From Streptomyces sp. 35G-GA-8 (GTDB lineage: Bacteria > Actinomycetota > Actinomycetes > Streptomycetales > Streptomycetaceae), in contig NZ_JAMHJQ010000003.1 of NCBI RefSeq assembly GCF_023534745.1, positions 366,504 to 430,503 on the forward strand: DNA of 64,000 bases. The letters run 5' to 3'. The notes below the pieces were generated by a model, which saw nothing but the letters and a program-made list of their open reading frames with translations, was not told the origin of the DNA and did no database searches. Below are positions 10,501 to 22,100 of this stretch, piece by piece. The translations under genes were made by a program, and so were the position numbers. How positions within the stretch are numbered: the stretch's first letter is position 1; the number at the start of each line of letters is the position of its first letter.

Positions 10501-13500
10501 GGAGGATGTGTTCCGAGGCGTCGATGTGTCGCGGACGGTGGGCTGGTTCAGCACGGTCTTCCCGCTGGAGCTCGCGTCCGGCCCCTTTGGTGAGGACGGC
10601 ACGCTCCGCGAGAACGGCACGCTCCGTGAGGACGGCACGCCAGGTGCCGGTGGTGGCGCGGACCCGGCCGCGTGGGACGTACTGATCAAGTCCGCGAAAG
10701 AAAGGCTGCGTGGGGTACCCGGCCATGGCCATGGGTACGGCGCACTGCGCTATCTCGGGGACCCCGACTCGGCGGCGGGCGACCTCGGGAGTACGGTCCG
10801 TCCGCAGGTCGGCTACAGCTGCCTCGGCCCGACCGAGGTCGATGCCCCTGCCGCGCGGAGCGCGCTCTACGACCTGACGGTACCCGGACCCGACGGGCGG
10901 CAGCACAGCACGCTCGGTCCACGGGCCCATGCCCTGGATGTCGTGGCCCGGGTGATCGACGGGCGTCTGGTCGTCCACCTGGTCAGGTCGGCCGGTGTGT
11001 TCTCCGACGAGGTGATGGAGGAGCTGGCGTCCCGATTCACCGAGGAGTTGGAGAGCGTGCTGGCCCACTGCGGGCTGCCGGGTGCGGGTGGTGTCACGCC
11101 GTCGGACTTTCCGCTGTCGCCGCTGGACCAGGCGGCACTCGACGCGGCGGTCGGTGCCGGGCGTGGTGTCGAGGAGGTGCTGCCGCTGATGCCGTTGCAG
11201 TCCGGGATGCTCTTCCACGCCCTCGCCCAGGACAGCTCCAGCGCCTACTTCGAGCAGCTCATGTTCGCCGTCGACGGTGTGTCCGACGCCGACCGGTTCG
11301 CCACGTCCTGGCAGCGGGTGGTCGATGAGGTGCAGGCGCTGCGGATCGGGGTGGTGTGGGAGGGCGTGCCCGAGCCGGTGCAGGTGGTGCACGAGTCGGT
11401 CGCGCTGCCCGTCGAGACCCTGGACTGGCGCGCCGTCTCGGCGCCCGAGCAGGCCGTGCTCTGGACGGACCGTGTCGCCGCCGACCGGCGCCGGGGCCTG
11501 GACCTGGCCTCCGTCCCACTCGCCCGGCTGACGCTCGCCCGGCTCACGGACGACCGCCTCCGGGTGCTGTTCACCTTCCATCACATCCTGCTGGACGGCT
11601 GGAGTCTGGCTCGCGTGCTGTCGCTGGTCCTTGACGATTATGCGGCGCGGCGGGATGGGCTGGTGTTGCCGGTGGTGGGGGGTGGTCGGGCGTTGGGTGT
11701 TCAGGCGGGGTGGATGGCGGGGCGTGATGTGGGGGTGGCGGAGGAGTTTTGGCGCGCTGCTCTGGCGGGTTTCGATGCGCCGGTGGTGTTGCCGTACGAC
11801 CGGCCGGCTGTGCATGCCGGTCAGGCCCGTTCTTCGGAGCGGGTGGAGGTGGAGTTGTCGGAGGAACTGTCCGGTCAGCTCTTTTCGTTTGCGCGGCGGC
11901 ATCGGCTGACCGTCAATGCCGTGGTGCAGGGTTTGTGGGCGCTGTTGCTTTCGGGTCGCAGTGGTCAGGGTGATGTGGTGTTCGGCGCGACGACCTCGGG
12001 CCGGCCCACTGATCTCGATGGTGCCGAGGACATGGTGGGGTTGTTCATCAATTCGCTTCCGGTGCGGGTGCGGTTGGATCCGGATCGTCCGGTGGTGGAG
12101 TGGTTGCAGGGGTTGCAGAGCGAGCAGGTCGAGGCCCGCCGTCATGACCACCTCCCCCTCAACCGCGTCCAGGCCCTCAGTGAACTCGGCCCCAGTCAAC
12201 CGCTCTTCGACAGTCTCGTGGTCTTCGAGAACGCCCCCGTCGACACCGATGGCGCTGCCCGGCACGGACTGGAGATCAGCGAGATCGTGGTCGACCAGGC
12301 CACCAACTACCCCCTCAATCTCATCGTCTACAGCGGCGACCGACTGACATTCACCCTCGCGTACGACCCGGACGTCTTCGACCGCGCCACCATCGAGAGC
12401 CTGCGCGGCGATCTCGTCCGGCACGCGGGCACCGTCGCCGACGCCCCCGCCGAGAGCACCCTCGCGCGGCTTGACCTCCTCGGTGGCGAGCAGCGACACC
12501 GGATTCTGGAGGAGTGGGGCAGGGGTGAGGAGCAGTCGGAGCGGTTGACGCTGGCGGGGATCTTCCGTGGTCAGTTGGAGCGGACTCCTGATCTGCCGGC
12601 GGTGATCACCGATGAGGTGACGCTGACGTATGCCGAGTTGTATGGGCGGGCGGCGCGGCTGGCGCGTTTCCTGATCGCCGAGGGAGTGCGGCCCGGTCAG
12701 CGGGTGGCGGTGGCGATGGAGCGCGGTGTGGAGTGGCTTGTCGCCATGCAAGCCGTGCTGCACGCGGGCGGCGTCTACGTACCGGTGGATCCGAAGTTCC
12801 CCGCCGAGCGGTTCGCGCACATGCTGGCCGACTCCGGTTCCGTCCTGGTGCTGACCGAGTCGTCGGTCGGTGCGGCCCTGCCCGCGGACGGCGGTGTCCG
12901 GGTGGTGGATGTGGGTGCGTTGGGTGGGGAGTTGGTGGGGTTGTCGTCGGTTCTTCCTGTGGTGTCGGTGGATCTGCGGCAGCCGGCGTATGTGATTTAT
13001 ACGTCGGGTTCGACGGGTGTGCCGAAGGGTGTGGAGGTTCCGAGTGGTGGGTTGAGTGCGTTTGTGGCGGGGTTGGCGGTGGGGTTCGGGGTGCGGCCGG
13101 GGGATCGGTTGTTGCAGACGGCGTCGCCGAGTTTCGACGCGTCGATTCTTGAGGTGCTGGCCGGGTTGGGTCTGGGTGCTGCGCTGGTGGTGACTCCGGC
13201 GGGTGTGGTGTCGGCGGAGGACATGGTGGGGCTGCTGGAGCGCCATCGCGTGAATCACGCCTTTCTCGTTCCCGCTCTCCTGTCGACGCTCCCCGCTGCC
13301 GAACTCCCGGATCTGCGGTCGTTGATGGTGGGTGCGGAGGCGGTGAGTGCTGATCTGGTGGCGCGTTGGGCGCCGGGTCGGCGGATGGTGAACGCGTACG
13401 GTCCGACCGAGGCCAGCGTGGCGGTCACGCTCAGCGATGCCCTGCTCGTCGACGGGGACAGGGTTCCGCCGATCGGGCGGCCGGTCGCTGGTGCTCGGGT

Positions 13501-16500
13501 GTATGTGCTGGATGGGTGGTTGCGGCCGGTTCCGGTGGGTGTGGCGGGGGAGTTGTTTATTGGTGGTGGGGGTGTGGCTCAGGGGTATGTGGGGTTGCGG
13601 GGGTTGACGGCTGAGCGGTTTGTGGCGGATCCGTTCGGTGGGTCGGGTGCGCGGATGTATCGGACCGGGGATGTGGTGCGGTGGTCGGTTGATGGTGTGC
13701 TGGAGTTTGTGGGGCGGTCCGATGATCAGGTGAAGGTGCGGGGTTTCCGTATCGAGTTGGGTGAGGTGGAGTCCGCACTCGTCTCCCATCCCGAGATCGC
13801 ACAGGCGGTTGTGCTCGCTCTGCCCGCGGGTGCCGCCGGTGGTGCGAAGCGCCTGGTCGCGTACGTGGTCCCGGGCGCCGGAGCCGTACCGACGGTGGCA
13901 GGTCTGCGGGAGTTTCTGGCGGGTGTGCTGCCGGAGTACATGGTGCCCTCCGCGTTGGTGCTGTTGGACGCGTTGCCGTTGATGCCGAACGGCAAGGTCG
14001 ACCGCAAGGCGCTGGCCGGTGTGGAGTCGTCCCCCGAGTCGTCCGGTGTCGCGGAGGCCGGGTTTGTGGCGCCGCGTTCCGTGACGGAGGAGATCCTGTC
14101 CGGGATCTGGGCGCGTGTGCTCGGTCTTGAGCAGGTCGGTGTGGAAGACAATTTCTTCGATCTCGGCGGGGACTCGATCCTCAGCATCCAGGTCGTCTCC
14201 CAGGCCCGCGCGGCCGGTCTGGCCATCTCGCCCAAGGACGTGTTCGACCGCCAGTCGGTACGGGCCCTGGCCGAGCACCTGAGCCGGGTGTCCGCGGCGG
14301 AACGGGCACCCGACACGGCCGAGGCTGTCGAGCCCGTCGAGGGTCCGGCACGGCTCACGCCCATCCAGGAGTGGTTCTTCGGAGCCCCGGCCGGCCCCTC
14401 GCACCGCTTCGACATGTCGATGGCCGCCACGCTCGCCCCCGGCACGGATCTCGACGCGCTCGCGGGAGCGGTGACCGCCCTGGTCGCCCACCATGACGCG
14501 CTGCGGCTGCGCTTCCTCCGCGACGAGGCGGACGTATGGACGCAGCACGTCGCCGACCTGGCGGACAGCACATACACGTATACGGAACACACCGACCTCG
14601 CGCATCTTCCGTCCGGTGAGCGGCAGGCCGAGATGGACCGGCTCACGGACCTGGCCCGCGACGCGCTCGATCTCACCGACGGACCGCTGCTCCGCGCGCT
14701 GACCTTCGGGCTCGGGGAGGACGCCGACCGACTGGTGCTGCTGGTCCACCACGCCGTGGTCGACGGCGTGTCGTGGCGGGTGCTGCTGGAGGATCTGGCG
14801 CTGGCGTATGGGCAGTTGGTGTCGGGGGTGGTGGTGGATCTGGGGCCTCGTTCCGCGTCGTTCCAGGAGTGGGCTTCGCGGTTGCGTGCGCATGTGGAGG
14901 CGGGTGGTTTCGACGCGGAGCTGGAGTACTGGAGCCGGGTCGGCCAGGACGTACCCACCGGGCTGCCGGGCGTGACCACCACGGCCGACCCGACCGAGCG
15001 GACGGGGCTCACCGAGCCCGCGGCTCTGGCCACCGCCTCGGCCGAGCTGTCGGCGGACGCCACGCACAGACTCCTGCACCAGGTGCCCTCGGTGTATCAC
15101 ACCCGGGTCAATGAGGTACTGCTCGCCGTGCTCGCCCGTGTACTCGGCCGGTGGACCGGCCAGGACCGGGTTCTGGTGGACGTCGAAGGGCACGGCCGAG
15201 AGGAGATCTTCCCCGGAGTCGACCTGTCCAGGACCGTGGGCTGGTTCACCACCGTCTTCCCCCTGGAACTGGTGTCCGCCACGGAGCCGCGACCTCACTC
15301 CGACGACGCCACGCGCGTCGGCGGCGCGGCGGGCCCCGGCGGCGAGACGGGCGCCGCCTGGGACGTACTGGTCAAGTCCGCCAAGGAGCGGCTGCGTTCG
15401 GTGCCCGGCCGCGGTCTCGGCTACGGCGCGCTGCGCCACCTGCGCCGCTCCGTACCCGAGATCCACCCGCAGGTCAGCTTCAACTATCTCGGCCAGTTCG
15501 ACACCAGCACGAGCGCCGCGTCCGGCTCCTCCCCACAAGGTCCCCTCAAGGAGGTCGGGTTCATCCAGGACGGCGCCGGTCTGCTCGCCGGTCGCGACCA
15601 CGCGCTCGATGTGACCTCCCGGGTCGCGGACGGCCGGCTGCTGGTCAACTTCGTCTGGGCGTCCGGAGTGTTCTCGGACGAGGTGATGGAGGAACTGGCG
15701 TCCGGATTCATCAGCGAGTTGGTGGATTTCCTCGCTCACTGCGGGCTGCCGGGTGCGGGTGGTGTCACGCCGTCGGACTTTCCGCTGTCGCCGCTGGACC
15801 AGGCGGCACTCGACGCGGCGGTCGGTGCCGGGCGTGGTGTCGAGGAGGTGCTGCCGCTGATGCCGTTGCAGTCCGGGATGCTCTTCCACGCCCTCGCCGA
15901 AGCGGACAGGCCGGCCTACTTCGAGCAGCTGATGTACGTGGTCGACGGTGTGCCGGACGTCGACCGGTTCGCCGCCTCCTGGCAGCGCATGGTCGATGAG
16001 ATACAGGCGCTGCGGATCGGGGTGGTGTGGGAGGGCGTGCCCGAGCCGGTGCAGGTGGTGCACCGGGACGTACGTCTGCCGATCGAGATCCTGGACTGGC
16101 GCGACAGCCTTCTGACCGAACAGGACGCCCGCTGGGAAGCTCTGCTGGCCGCCGACCACCGGCGCGGTCTCGACCTGCGTCAGGTGCCGCTGGCCCGGCT
16201 GACCCTGGCCCGGCTCGGCGAGGGCCGCGTCCGTGTCCTGTTCACCTTCCACCACATCCTGCTGGACGGCTGGAGCGTCGCCCGGGTGCTCTCCCTCGTC
16301 CTTGACGATTATGCGGCGCGGCGGGATGGGCTGGTGTTGCCGGTGGTGGGGGGTGGTCGGGCGTTGGGTGTTCAGGCGGGGTGGATGGCGGGGCGTGATG
16401 TGGGGGTGGCGGAGGAGTTTTGGCGCGCTGCTCTGGCGGGTTTCGATGCGCCGGTGGCGTTGCCGTATGACCGGCCGGCTGTGCATGCCGGTCAGGCCCG

Positions 16501-18985
16501 TTCTTCGGAGCGGGTGGAGGTGGAGTTGTCGGAGGAACTGTCCGGTCAGCTCTTTTCGTTTGCGCGGCGGCATCGGCTGACCGTCAATGCCGTGGTGCAG
16601 GGTTTGTGGGCGCTGTTGCTTTCGGGTCGCAGTGGTCAGGGTGATGTGGTGTTCGGCGCGACGACCTCGGGCCGGCCCACTGATCTCGATGGTGCCGAGG
16701 ACATGGTGGGGTTGTTCATCAACTCTCTGCCGGTGCGGGTGCGGTTGGATCCGGATCGTCCGGTGGTGGAGTGGTTGCAGGGGTTGCAGAGCGAGCAGGT
16801 CGAGGCCCGCCGTCATGACCACCTCCCCCTCAACCGCGTCCAAGCCCTCAGCGAACTCCCCATGAACCAACCGCTCTTCGACAGTCTCGTCATCTTCGAG
16901 AACTATCCGGTCGACACCGACGCCGCCGACCGGCACGGCCTGAGCGTCAGCGAGGTCGGCTCGGTCGAGGCGACCAACTACCCTCTCAACCTGGCCGCTT
17001 TCACCGGCAAACGGCTCGTGCTGATCCTGCTCTTCGACCCCGACGTCTTCGACCGCACCACCGTCGAGGGGCTGCGCGACCAGCTCACGCTGCACGCCCG
17101 GAGCCTTGTCGACGTCACGGACGAGAAGATCGCCGGGCTCGGCCTCGTCACGCCCGGCCGGCGCAACGAGATCCTGGGGACCTGGGGCCGCGGGGCCCCC
17201 GGCGACGGCGGGCACACCCTGACCGAGATCTTCGCCGAGCAGGTGGCACGGGTCCCCGGCAACACCGCGTTGATCGTGGGTGACGAGCGGATCTCCTACG
17301 CCGAACTGGACACCCGTGCCAACCGCCTCGCCCATCACCTCGTCGAACAAGGGGTACGGCCCGACTCCCGGGTCGGCGTCTGCCTCGGTCGCCGCACCGA
17401 ACTGTTCGTCGCGCTGCTCGCCGTACTCAAGGCCGGCGGGGCGTACGTACCGCTGGACCCGGAGTACCCCGCCGACCGCCTGGCCTTCATGGTCACCGAC
17501 TCCGGAGCCGGGCTCGTGGTCACGGACAGCGTCTGCGCCGGGGCCCTGCCGCCCACCGACGCGCGCGTCCTGCTCCTGGACGACCCGACCGAGCGCGCCG
17601 CCGTCGAGGCCCGGCCCGGCCACGCGCCCGAGGTGACCGTACGGCCCGACAACCTCGCGCATGTCATCTACACCTCCGGCTCCACCGGTCGGCCCAAGGG
17701 CGCCGTACTCCCGCACCGCGGTGTGCTGCGCGTCGCCCGCGATCCCAAGCTGGCGATGACCGAACGCGATGTCGTCGGCCAGCTGGCGACCGTCTCCTTC
17801 GACGCCGGCACACTGGAGATCTGGAGCGCCCTGCTCAACGGAGCCGCGCTGGCCGTCAGCCCCACCAGGGTGATGTCCGCGGCCGAGACGGGCGAGTTCC
17901 TGCACTCGCGCGGGGTGACCGCGATCTGGATCACCGCCGGACTGTTCCACGAGATCGTGGACAGCGATGTGCGGGTCTTCTCGGGCCTGCGGCTGATCAT
18001 GTCGGGCGGTGACACCCTCTCGCCGACACACTGCGTCAAGGTGGTCGAGGAGCTGCCCGGTGTCCGCATGATCAACGGCTACGGGCCGACCGAGGGCACC
18101 GTCTTCACCTCGCTGTTCGTCGTCAACGACAACTACGCGGGCAGCGGTCCGATGCCGATCGGCACCCCCGTCGCGGGCACCGGCGTGTACGTACTGGACG
18201 CCGCGCTGCGGCCGGTGCCGCCGGGGGTGGCCGGAGAGCTGTATCTGTCCGGCGACGGTATGGCGCGCGGCTATGTGAACCGGCCCCGGATCACCGCCGA
18301 GCGCTTTGTCGCCGACCCGTTCGGTCCGCCGGGCTCCCGGATGTACCGCTCCGGCGACCTGGTGCGCTGGCTGCCCGACGGCAACCTCGACTTCGTCTCC
18401 CGTACCGACTTCCAGGTCAAGATCCGCGGACAGCGCATCGAACTCGGCGAGATCGAGTCGGCCGCCGCCGGGTATCCGGGCGTCGCCCAGGCGCTGGTGC
18501 TGGCACGCGAGGACATCCCGGGCAGCAAACGGCTGGTGGCGTACGTCGTTCCCGAAGCCGGTGCGCGGGCACCCGAGCCGGACGAGGTGAAGAGCTTCAT
18601 CGGCCGCTCGCTGCCCGCCTATATGGTCCCGGCGGCCGTACTCGTCCTGGATGTCTTCCCGCTCACCCCGAACGGCAAGGTCGACCGGCGCGCGCTGCCC
18701 TCGCCGGAGGAGATGGCGGGGGAGAGCGGCGAGGGGCTTGCCCCGCGCGACCCGGGCGAGGAACTGGTGGCCGGGATCTGGGCCGAGGTGCTGGGTCTTG
18801 AGCGCGTCGGCGTCCTGGACAACTTCTTCGACCTGGGCGGCGATTCGATCCTCAGCATCCAGGTGATCTCCCGGGTCCGTGAGGTGTTCGCCGTCGATCT
18901 GCCCGCCCGGACGCTCTTCGACAACCCGACGGTCGCGGACCTGGCGTCGGCGGTCGAGACCCAGGTGCTGGCGGAACTGGAGTAG
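4583..18985 (+). CDS. Nonribosomal peptide synthetase, modules 1-4 (A-T-C-A-T-E-C-A-T-E-C-A-T)
   Basis: Giant NRPS, 4800 residues. Domains (approximate residues): A1 20-500, T1 (Ser560), C2 630-1090 (HH 758, LCL type), A2 1100-1590, T2 (Ser1645), E2 1700-2160, C3 2170-2630 (HH 2333, DCL type), A3 2645-3140, T3 (Ser3198), E3 3255-3720, C4 3730-4190 (HH 3890, DCL type), A4 4205-4700, T4 (Ser4755). There is no starter C domain, so module 1 loads an unacylated amino acid. Specificity residues by hand alignment to GrsA: A1 DVAMAGMVTK, A2 and A3 both DALFMGAVAK, A4 DALWMGGVFK (Val type). E3 is canonical ([22 protein letters not shown]); E2 is degenerate ([21 protein letters not shown]). Proposed product segment: Trp-Leu-D-Leu-Val/allo-Ile. 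ATG 4583 has a weak GGGG upstream; earlier in-frame ATGs at 4427 and 4502 would add an unstructured extension. The 231 nt before it show nothing definite. Confidence 0.95.
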   Translation: MNSDSNSLTHGRRTAGDRTLHGLFESRAARRPDHTAVEWGAVRLSYAEIERRANRLAHRLAARGVGPETRVGVCLRRGPELIVSLLAILKAGGAYVPLDPNYPSERLSFMVEDAGIELVISDGGPGARPDNAPDTLSLDSLTAVDPDGPDSAPDVTTHLDNTAYILFTSGSSGTPKGVAVSHRGLGNLALAHVAALAIDEDSRVLQFASPNFDVSIADLVQTWYAGATLILPESPTQAVGEALGALLADAAVTHTMMPPSVLATVAPPIELPHLRALATGGENCPPELVARWAEGRRMINMYGPTEATVTVTLNGPLPADLTVAPGIGRAIEGARVMVLDEKLRPVPEGGTGELCIAGDGLARGYVNRPGLTAERFVADPYGPPGSRMYRTGDLVRLEPGGEHEFIGRADGQVKIRGLRVELGEIEAVLTEHEAVLQSVVTLAENAGTDQLVAHYVPARPEADPGPAELRRHASGRLPVHMVPTVYLAMERLPLTPNGKVDRRALPAPGDLVDGADLAESAPYTAPRTALESELTEIWEDVLGRTRIGVTDDFFAIGGDSISGLRMAFQVERRLGLTPTSTALFDHPTIAAYAGYAAGLTERGTGTDSTGGVGGAAGSGASIVRADRGGALPASSAQQRLWFLDAYEPGGAAYNCTTGLRLTGELRTDALATALTAIVARHEPLRTTYSEADGQVLQIIGDPAPVPLPVTDVSADRGRLDQVLRAEVSAPFDLGSGLVLRALLVRTAPDDHLLALTAHHIAADAWSMEVIARELGALYTAALAVRPVDAVTDAGADAEAGTDAVLAAAGLPELAIQYADFAMWQRHRQGEPVVDEQLAHWKRELADVTPLELPTDRPRPAVRTSAGARRLFDVPAETVRGLTVVGRARGTTLFAPLAAATQLLLARWSGQRHIVLGTAGAGRDRAELADIVGFFVDTLVLRTEVDEALTFEQFTDRARESVRQALDHALVPFDRVVDAVLPERDPSRPPLIQVMLVLQNAPAGVPELPGIHASTVELPREAALFDVTLEFWHNAEGGLTASVEYSTDLFDATTMDRLTRNLITLLGELVAAPDRPMAEAGTLDAAQTRRLLEEWGRGEEQSERLTLAGIFRGQLERTPDLPAVITDEVTLTYAELHGRAAKLARFLIAEGVRPGQRVAVAMERGVEWLVALLGVVHAGGVYVPVDPKFPADRFAHMLADSGAVLVLAESSLGAATPVRAGVRVVDVGALGGELVGLSSVLPVVSVDLRQPAYVIYTSGSTGVPKGVEVPSGGLSAFVAGLAVGFGVRPGDRLLQTASPSFDASILEVLGGLGLGAALVVTPAGVVSAEDMVGLLERHRVNHAFLVPALLAALPVVELPELRSLMVGAEAVSADLVARWAPGRRMVNAYGPSEASVAVTFSDALPVAAGRVPPIGRPVAGARVYVLDGWLRPVPVGVAGELFIGGGGVAQGYVGLRGLTAERFVADPFGGSGARMYRTGDVVRWSVDGVLEFVGRSDDQVKVRGFRIELGEVESALVSHPEIAQAAVLAVRGRGSAKRLVGYVVPIPGSAPTVAGLREFLAGVLPEYMVPSVFVALDALPLMPNGKVDRKALPAPESSPESSGVPGAGFVAPRSATEEILSGIWARVLGLEQVGVEDNFFDLGGDSILSIQVVSQARAAGIALAVQDLFVRQTVAALAAALTTTAADESVGQDRPPVEGPVVLTPIQRWFFRTHRKDPRSLSTAVRLGLRPGTDPTALAGAVTALVAHHDALRLRYERTGAGWRQRNLAEDRSVTLDRHDLSALPEPAARAVMDETVEALRTGFDLAEGPLIRFALFERGEDGDQLAVVAHHLVVDEASWRVLLEDLALAYGQLVSGMVVDLGPRSASFQEWASRLRAHVEAGGFDAELEYWSRVGQDVPTGLPGQGTPAPDAPHQRLVTSVELSAESTRKLCHDVTSLYRTGPDGVLLAVLGRVLGRWTGQNRVVVDVERAGREDVFRGVDVSRTVGWFSTVFPLELASGPFGEDGTLRENGTLREDGTPGAGGGADPAAWDVLIKSAKERLRGVPGHGHGYGALRYLGDPDSAAGDLGSTVRPQVGYSCLGPTEVDAPAARSALYDLTVPGPDGRQHSTLGPRAHALDVVARVIDGRLVVHLVRSAGVFSDEVMEELASRFTEELESVLAHCGLPGAGGVTPSDFPLSPLDQAALDAAVGAGRGVEEVLPLMPLQSGMLFHALAQDSSSAYFEQLMFAVDGVSDADRFATSWQRVVDEVQALRIGVVWEGVPEPVQVVHESVALPVETLDWRAVSAPEQAVLWTDRVAADRRRGLDLASVPLARLTLARLTDDRLRVLFTFHHILLDGWSLARVLSLVLDDYAARRDGLVLPVVGGGRALGVQAGWMAGRDVGVAEEFWRAALAGFDAPVVLPYDRPAVHAGQARSSERVEVELSEELSGQLFSFARRHRLTVNAVVQGLWALLLSGRSGQGDVVFGATTSGRPTDLDGAEDMVGLFINSLPVRVRLDPDRPVVEWLQGLQSEQVEARRHDHLPLNRVQALSELGPSQPLFDSLVVFENAPVDTDGAARHGLEISEIVVDQATNYPLNLIVYSGDRLTFTLAYDPDVFDRATIESLRGDLVRHAGTVADAPAESTLARLDLLGGEQRHRILEEWGRGEEQSERLTLAGIFRGQLERTPDLPAVITDEVTLTYAELYGRAARLARFLIAEGVRPGQRVAVAMERGVEWLVAMQAVLHAGGVYVPVDPKFPAERFAHMLADSGSVLVLTESSVGAALPADGGVRVVDVGALGGELVGLSSVLPVVSVDLRQPAYVIYTSGSTGVPKGVEVPSGGLSAFVAGLAVGFGVRPGDRLLQTASPSFDASILEVLAGLGLGAALVVTPAGVVSAEDMVGLLERHRVNHAFLVPALLSTLPAAELPDLRSLMVGAEAVSADLVARWAPGRRMVNAYGPTEASVAVTLSDALLVDGDRVPPIGRPVAGARVYVLDGWLRPVPVGVAGELFIGGGGVAQGYVGLRGLTAERFVADPFGGSGARMYRTGDVVRWSVDGVLEFVGRSDDQVKVRGFRIELGEVESALVSHPEIAQAVVLALPAGAAGGAKRLVAYVVPGAGAVPTVAGLREFLAGVLPEYMVPSALVLLDALPLMPNGKVDRKALAGVESSPESSGVAEAGFVAPRSVTEEILSGIWARVLGLEQVGVEDNFFDLGGDSILSIQVVSQARAAGLAISPKDVFDRQSVRALAEHLSRVSAAERAPDTAEAVEPVEGPARLTPIQEWFFGAPAGPSHRFDMSMAATLAPGTDLDALAGAVTALVAHHDALRLRFLRDEADVWTQHVADLADSTYTYTEHTDLAHLPSGERQAEMDRLTDLARDALDLTDGPLLRALTFGLGEDADRLVLLVHHAVVDGVSWRVLLEDLALAYGQLVSGVVVDLGPRSASFQEWASRLRAHVEAGGFDAELEYWSRVGQDVPTGLPGVTTTADPTERTGLTEPAALATASAELSADATHRLLHQVPSVYHTRVNEVLLAVLARVLGRWTGQDRVLVDVEGHGREEIFPGVDLSRTVGWFTTVFPLELVSATEPRPHSDDATRVGGAAGPGGETGAAWDVLVKSAKERLRSVPGRGLGYGALRHLRRSVPEIHPQVSFNYLGQFDTSTSAASGSSPQGPLKEVGFIQDGAGLLAGRDHALDVTSRVADGRLLVNFVWASGVFSDEVMEELASGFISELVDFLAHCGLPGAGGVTPSDFPLSPLDQAALDAAVGAGRGVEEVLPLMPLQSGMLFHALAEADRPAYFEQLMYVVDGVPDVDRFAASWQRMVDEIQALRIGVVWEGVPEPVQVVHRDVRLPIEILDWRDSLLTEQDARWEALLAADHRRGLDLRQVPLARLTLARLGEGRVRVLFTFHHILLDGWSVARVLSLVLDDYAARRDGLVLPVVGGGRALGVQAGWMAGRDVGVAEEFWRAALAGFDAPVALPYDRPAVHAGQARSSERVEVELSEELSGQLFSFARRHRLTVNAVVQGLWALLLSGRSGQGDVVFGATTSGRPTDLDGAEDMVGLFINSLPVRVRLDPDRPVVEWLQGLQSEQVEARRHDHLPLNRVQALSELPMNQPLFDSLVIFENYPVDTDAADRHGLSVSEVGSVEATNYPLNLAAFTGKRLVLILLFDPDVFDRTTVEGLRDQLTLHARSLVDVTDEKIAGLGLVTPGRRNEILGTWGRGAPGDGGHTLTEIFAEQVARVPGNTALIVGDERISYAELDTRANRLAHHLVEQGVRPDSRVGVCLGRRTELFVALLAVLKAGGAYVPLDPEYPADRLAFMVTDSGAGLVVTDSVCAGALPPTDARVLLLDDPTERAAVEARPGHAPEVTVRPDNLAHVIYTSGSTGRPKGAVLPHRGVLRVARDPKLAMTERDVVGQLATVSFDAGTLEIWSALLNGAALAVSPTRVMSAAETGEFLHSRGVTAIWITAGLFHEIVDSDVRVFSGLRLIMSGGDTLSPTHCVKVVEELPGVRMINGYGPTEGTVFTSLFVVNDNYAGSGPMPIGTPVAGTGVYVLDAALRPVPPGVAGELYLSGDGMARGYVNRPRITAERFVADPFGPPGSRMYRSGDLVRWLPDGNLDFVSRTDFQVKIRGQRIELGEIESAAAGYPGVAQALVLAREDIPGSKRLVAYVVPEAGARAPEPDEVKSFIGRSLPAYMVPAAVLVLDVFPLTPNGKVDRRALPSPEEMAGESGEGLAPRDPGEELVAGIWAEVLGLERVGVLDNFFDLGGDSILSIQVISRVREVFAVDLPARTLFDNPTVADLASAVETQVLAELE
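7853..9155 (+). repeat. Large duplicated tract, copy 1 (A2 adenylation domain)
   Basis: This stretch is nearly the same as 12506-13808 and can be aligned over 1303 nt without a gap. Long runs are identical, notably from the VVDVGALGG region through core A3 and the substrate-pocket segment, with divergent patches between (for example around 8100-8240). Both copies give the same specificity code. The shared runs use many GTG, TTG, GGG and GGT codons, unlike the C-ending codons of A1 and A4. Confidence 0.9.
10093..10284 (+). repeat. Duplicated tract in epimerization domains (partner 14771-14962)
   Basis: About 190 nt after the HHxxxD motif are almost identical to 14771-14962 in the next epimerization domain. 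The sequence on each side, including the active-site motifs, differs strongly between the two domains, so this is a local shared block. Confidence 0.85.
10592..10645 (+). repeat. In-frame 18-bp tandem repeat inside epimerization domain 2
   Basis: Three 18-bp units encode [12 protein letters not shown] and EDGTPG. They lie in a loop between the RTVGWF motif and the PxxGxGYG-type motif of the degenerate module-2 epimerization domain. The matching loop of E3 (module 3) is also low-complexity but has no such repeat. Confidence 0.85.
11065..11227 (+). repeat. Duplicated E-to-C linker tract (partner 15737-15899)
   Basis: This 163-nt block, spanning the end of an epimerization domain and the first conserved motif of the DCL condensation domain ([15 protein letters not shown]), appears identical by eye in 15737-15899. 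It marks a natural recombination point between module 2-3 and module 3-4 junctions. Confidence 0.85.
11627..12187 (+). repeat. Large duplicated tract, copy 1 (condensation domain C3)
   Basis: About 560 nt are almost identical to 16298-16858 in C4. The change is abrupt: upstream, through the HHILLDGW motif, the two C domains differ in many third positions and some residues; from GTCCTTGACGATTATG onward they match almost base for base until just before the LFDSLV segment. The shared block is rich in G/T-ending codons. Confidence 0.9.
12506..13808 (+). repeat. Large duplicated tract, copy 2 (A3 adenylation domain)
   Basis: Second copy of 7853-9155, same length and register. It differs mainly in patches at about 12640-12900, 13260-13310 and 13400-13490, where codon use returns to the C-ending style of the rest of the gene, so the shared and private blocks form a mosaic. 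Confidence 0.9.
16298..16858 (+). repeat. Large duplicated tract, copy 2 (condensation domain C4)
   Basis: Second copy of 11627-12187, at a constant offset of 4671 nt, with only scattered substitutions such as GTG/GCG at one Val/Ala codon. Confidence 0.9.
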
Positions 18986-19075
18986 CCCACGCCAGGAGTG
19001 TGGCCCACGCCAGGAGTGTGGCCCGAGCCAGGAGTGTGGCCCGTGGCGGGAGTGTGGCCCGCGGCCGGAGCAGCA
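18986..19075 (+). repeat. 18-bp tandem repeat between the two NRPS genes
   Basis: Four good units and a degenerate fifth of CCCACGCCAGGAGTGTGG begin at the base after the stop codon of the first NRPS gene. Because 18 is a multiple of three, the stretch stays open in the frame of the second NRPS gene, reading as repeated VWPxPG/VWPxAG. Each full unit holds GGAG followed by GTG, which looks like a ribosome binding site and start too close together to work. Confidence 0.95.
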
Positions 19076-19126
19076 GCCTCGGCAGTACCCGAACGACCTC
19101 GTGGCACCCGTAGAGGAGAGAGACGC

Positions 19127-22100
19127 ATGGACGCGGCATCACGCGAGAGCTGGATTCAGTCCCTGCCCGAGCATGTGCGGGACAGGATGCGCTCCCGGCT
19201 GGCCGGCGGCGACGACGGGAAGGCCCGGCCCGGCCGGATCGCCCCGGCGGGCCGCGACCGCGACCTGCCACTGTCGTTCGCCCAGCAACGGCTCTGGTTC
19301 CTGGACGAGTTCGAGCCGGGCAGCGCGGAGTACAACTCCTGCGCGGCACTGCGGGTCACCGGCGACCTGGACGTGCCCGCGCTGGCCGCCGCGCTCTCCG
19401 CGCTGGTGGTACGGCACGAATCGCTGCGTACCACCTTCGACGCGGTGGACGGGCAGGGCGTACAGCTCATCGGTGAACCCTTCGCGGTGCCGGTGCCCGT
19501 CACCGAGGTGCCGCCGGCCCCCGACGCCGAGCGGGACCTGATCGTCAGGAGCCTCCTCAGGGCCGAGGTGACGCGCCCCTTCGATCTGCGTACCGGTCCA
19601 CTGCTGCGCACCCTTCTGGTGAAGCTGGACGACACGACCCACATCCTCGTGCTGACGATGCATCACATCGTCACGGACGGCTGGTCGATGGGCATCCTGG
19701 AGCGCGAGCTGAGCGTGCTCTACGCCGCCGCCGCGCTGCCGGGGCCGCGGGAGGCGACCGCGCTGCTGGAGCGCGCCGGGCTGACCCCACTGCCCCTCGG
19801 GTACGCGGACTTCGCCGTCTGGCAGCGCGAGCGGCTGACCGGCGGCGAGCTGGACCGCCAACTCGACTACTGGCGGCGGAAGCTGGCCGCGCTGACACCG
19901 CTGGACACGGCCACCGACCGGCCGCGTCCCGCCGTACGCGGCTACGCCGGCGCCGCGTACCCCTTCCGGTTCCCCGCCGGCCTCACCGAGCGGCTGACCG
20001 CCCTCGCGCGGGGGCGTGGCGCGACCCTGTTCATGGCCGTGACCGCGCTCAGCCAGCTGCTGCTGTCCCGCCACTCGGGCCGGCGAGACATCGCGGTCGG
20101 CACCCCCGTCTCCGGCCGTGACCGGGGAGAGGCCGAGCCGATCGTCGGTTTCTTCGTCAACACCCTGGTGCTACGCGCCGACGTGGACGAACTGCGCACG
20201 TTCGGGGAGTTCCTGGACTCCGTACGGGAAACGGTGCTGGAGGCGTTCGCCCACGGTGACGCGCCCTTCGAGCAGGTGGTGGACGCCCTGGTCACCGAGC
20301 GCGATCTGAGCCGTCCCCCGCTGGTGCAGGCGATGGTCGCGCTTCAGAACGCCCCCTCCGAGCCCCTGCGACTGGAGGGTGTACAACTGGCCGAGGAGCC
20401 GCTGCCCCGTGATTTCTCGCTCTTCGATCTGACCTTCACCTATGGGGAGGAGGGTGGGGAGCTGCGTGGTTCGGTCGAATACAGCACGGATCTGTTCGAC
20501 GCGTCCACGATCGAGCGGCTGACCGGTCATCTGGTGACACTGGCCGAGGCGCTGGCCGCCCCGGGTGGTTCCGAGCGTCCGATGGCCGGGCTGGCGATGC
20601 TGACCGAGGCCGAGCAAGCGGGTATCGCCGCCGACCGGTCCGGTGCGGTACGGGAGCTGCCGGACACCAACGCGGTCGAGCTGTTCCAGCGGCAGGCGGC
20701 CCGTACCCCCGACGCGCCCGCCGTCGTCACCGACGACGGCACACTGAGCTACGCCGAACTCAACGAGCGGGCCAACCGGCTCGCCCACGAGCTGGCCGCC
20801 CGGGGCGTCGGCGCCGAGGACGTGGTCGCGCTCTCCCTGCCGCGCTCCGCCGACCTGATGGTGACGCTGTACGCGGTGCTCAAGACGGGCGCGGCGTATC
20901 TGCCGGTCGACCCCGACTACCCGGCCGAACGGATCGCCGCGCTGCTCGACGACGCCCGCCCCGTACACGTGATCACCCAGCACGCCGCCGACCTTCCGGT
21001 ACGGCCCGGCCCGGACACCCGCCATCTGGTGCTCGACCTGCCCGCCACCCATGAGGCGCTTGCCTCGCGATCGGCGGCGGACCTCACGGACGCGGACCGG
21101 CGCGCCCCGCTGCGGCCCGGAAACGCCGCGTACGTCATCTACACCTCGGGCTCCACCGGCCGCCCCAAGGGGGTCGTCGTACCGCACAGCGGGCTCACCA
21201 ACTACCTCCGCTGGTGCGAGGGTTCGTACCCCGGCATCCGGGGCGGCGCGATACTGCACTCCTCCGTCTCCTTCGACCTGACCGTCACCACGCTGTTCGC
21301 ACCGCTCTCTGTCGGTGGCACGGTCCATGTCAGCGCGCTGGAGGACATCGACCCGGGTTCCTGGGGCGACGGGCCCGCGCCCACCTTCATCAAGGCCACC
21401 CCCAGTCATCTGCCGCTGCTGGAGTCGCTGCCCGACGAGGTCCTCGCCCAGGGCGATCTGGTGCTGGGCGGCGAGCAGTTGCTCGGCGAGGCGCTGGCCC
21501 CTTGGCGGGCGCGGCACCGCGACGCGAGCGTCGTCAACGAGTACGGGCCGACCGAGGCCACCGTCGGCTGTGTCGTGCACACCCTGGCCCCGGGCGACGC
21601 CGACCCGGCCGGCGCCGTCCTGATCGGGGAGCCCTCCTGGAACATGCGCGCCCATGTACTGGACGGGCTGCTGCGGCCGGTGCCCGTCGGTGTGCCCGGT
21701 GAGCTGTATCTCGCGGGTGAGCAGCTGGCCCGTGGGTATCTGGGACGGCCGGGGCTGAGCGCGGAGCGCTTCGTGGCGGACCCGTTCGGCGCGCCGGGCG
21801 GACGGATGTACCGTACGGGCGACCTGGTGCGCCGCACGGCCGACGGCGCCCTGGAGTACCAGGGCCGCACCGACGACCAGGTCAAGATACGCGCGCACCG
21901 CGTCGAACTCGGCGAGGTGGAGGCCGCGTTGGCGGCGGCGCCCGGGGTCGGACAGGCGTGTGTGGTGGCCGCCGATGCCCCCGGCGGGCCCCGGCTGGTG
22001 GGGTATGTCACCGCGCGGCCGGCGAGCCCCGACGGCCCCGACGCCGACCCGTACGAGTGCGGGACGGACCCGCACCAGCGCAGCACCGACCCGGGCGCCC

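Noticed and set aside
4589-18031. Very long minus-strand open frame opposite the first NRPS gene
   Set aside because: It is a shadow produced by the GC-rich codon pattern of the NRPS; its translation is Arg/His/Gln-rich and has no recognisable domain.
18986-19075. CRISPR-like array
   Set aside because: The 18-bp units adjoin each other without spacers, so it is a simple tandem repeat.
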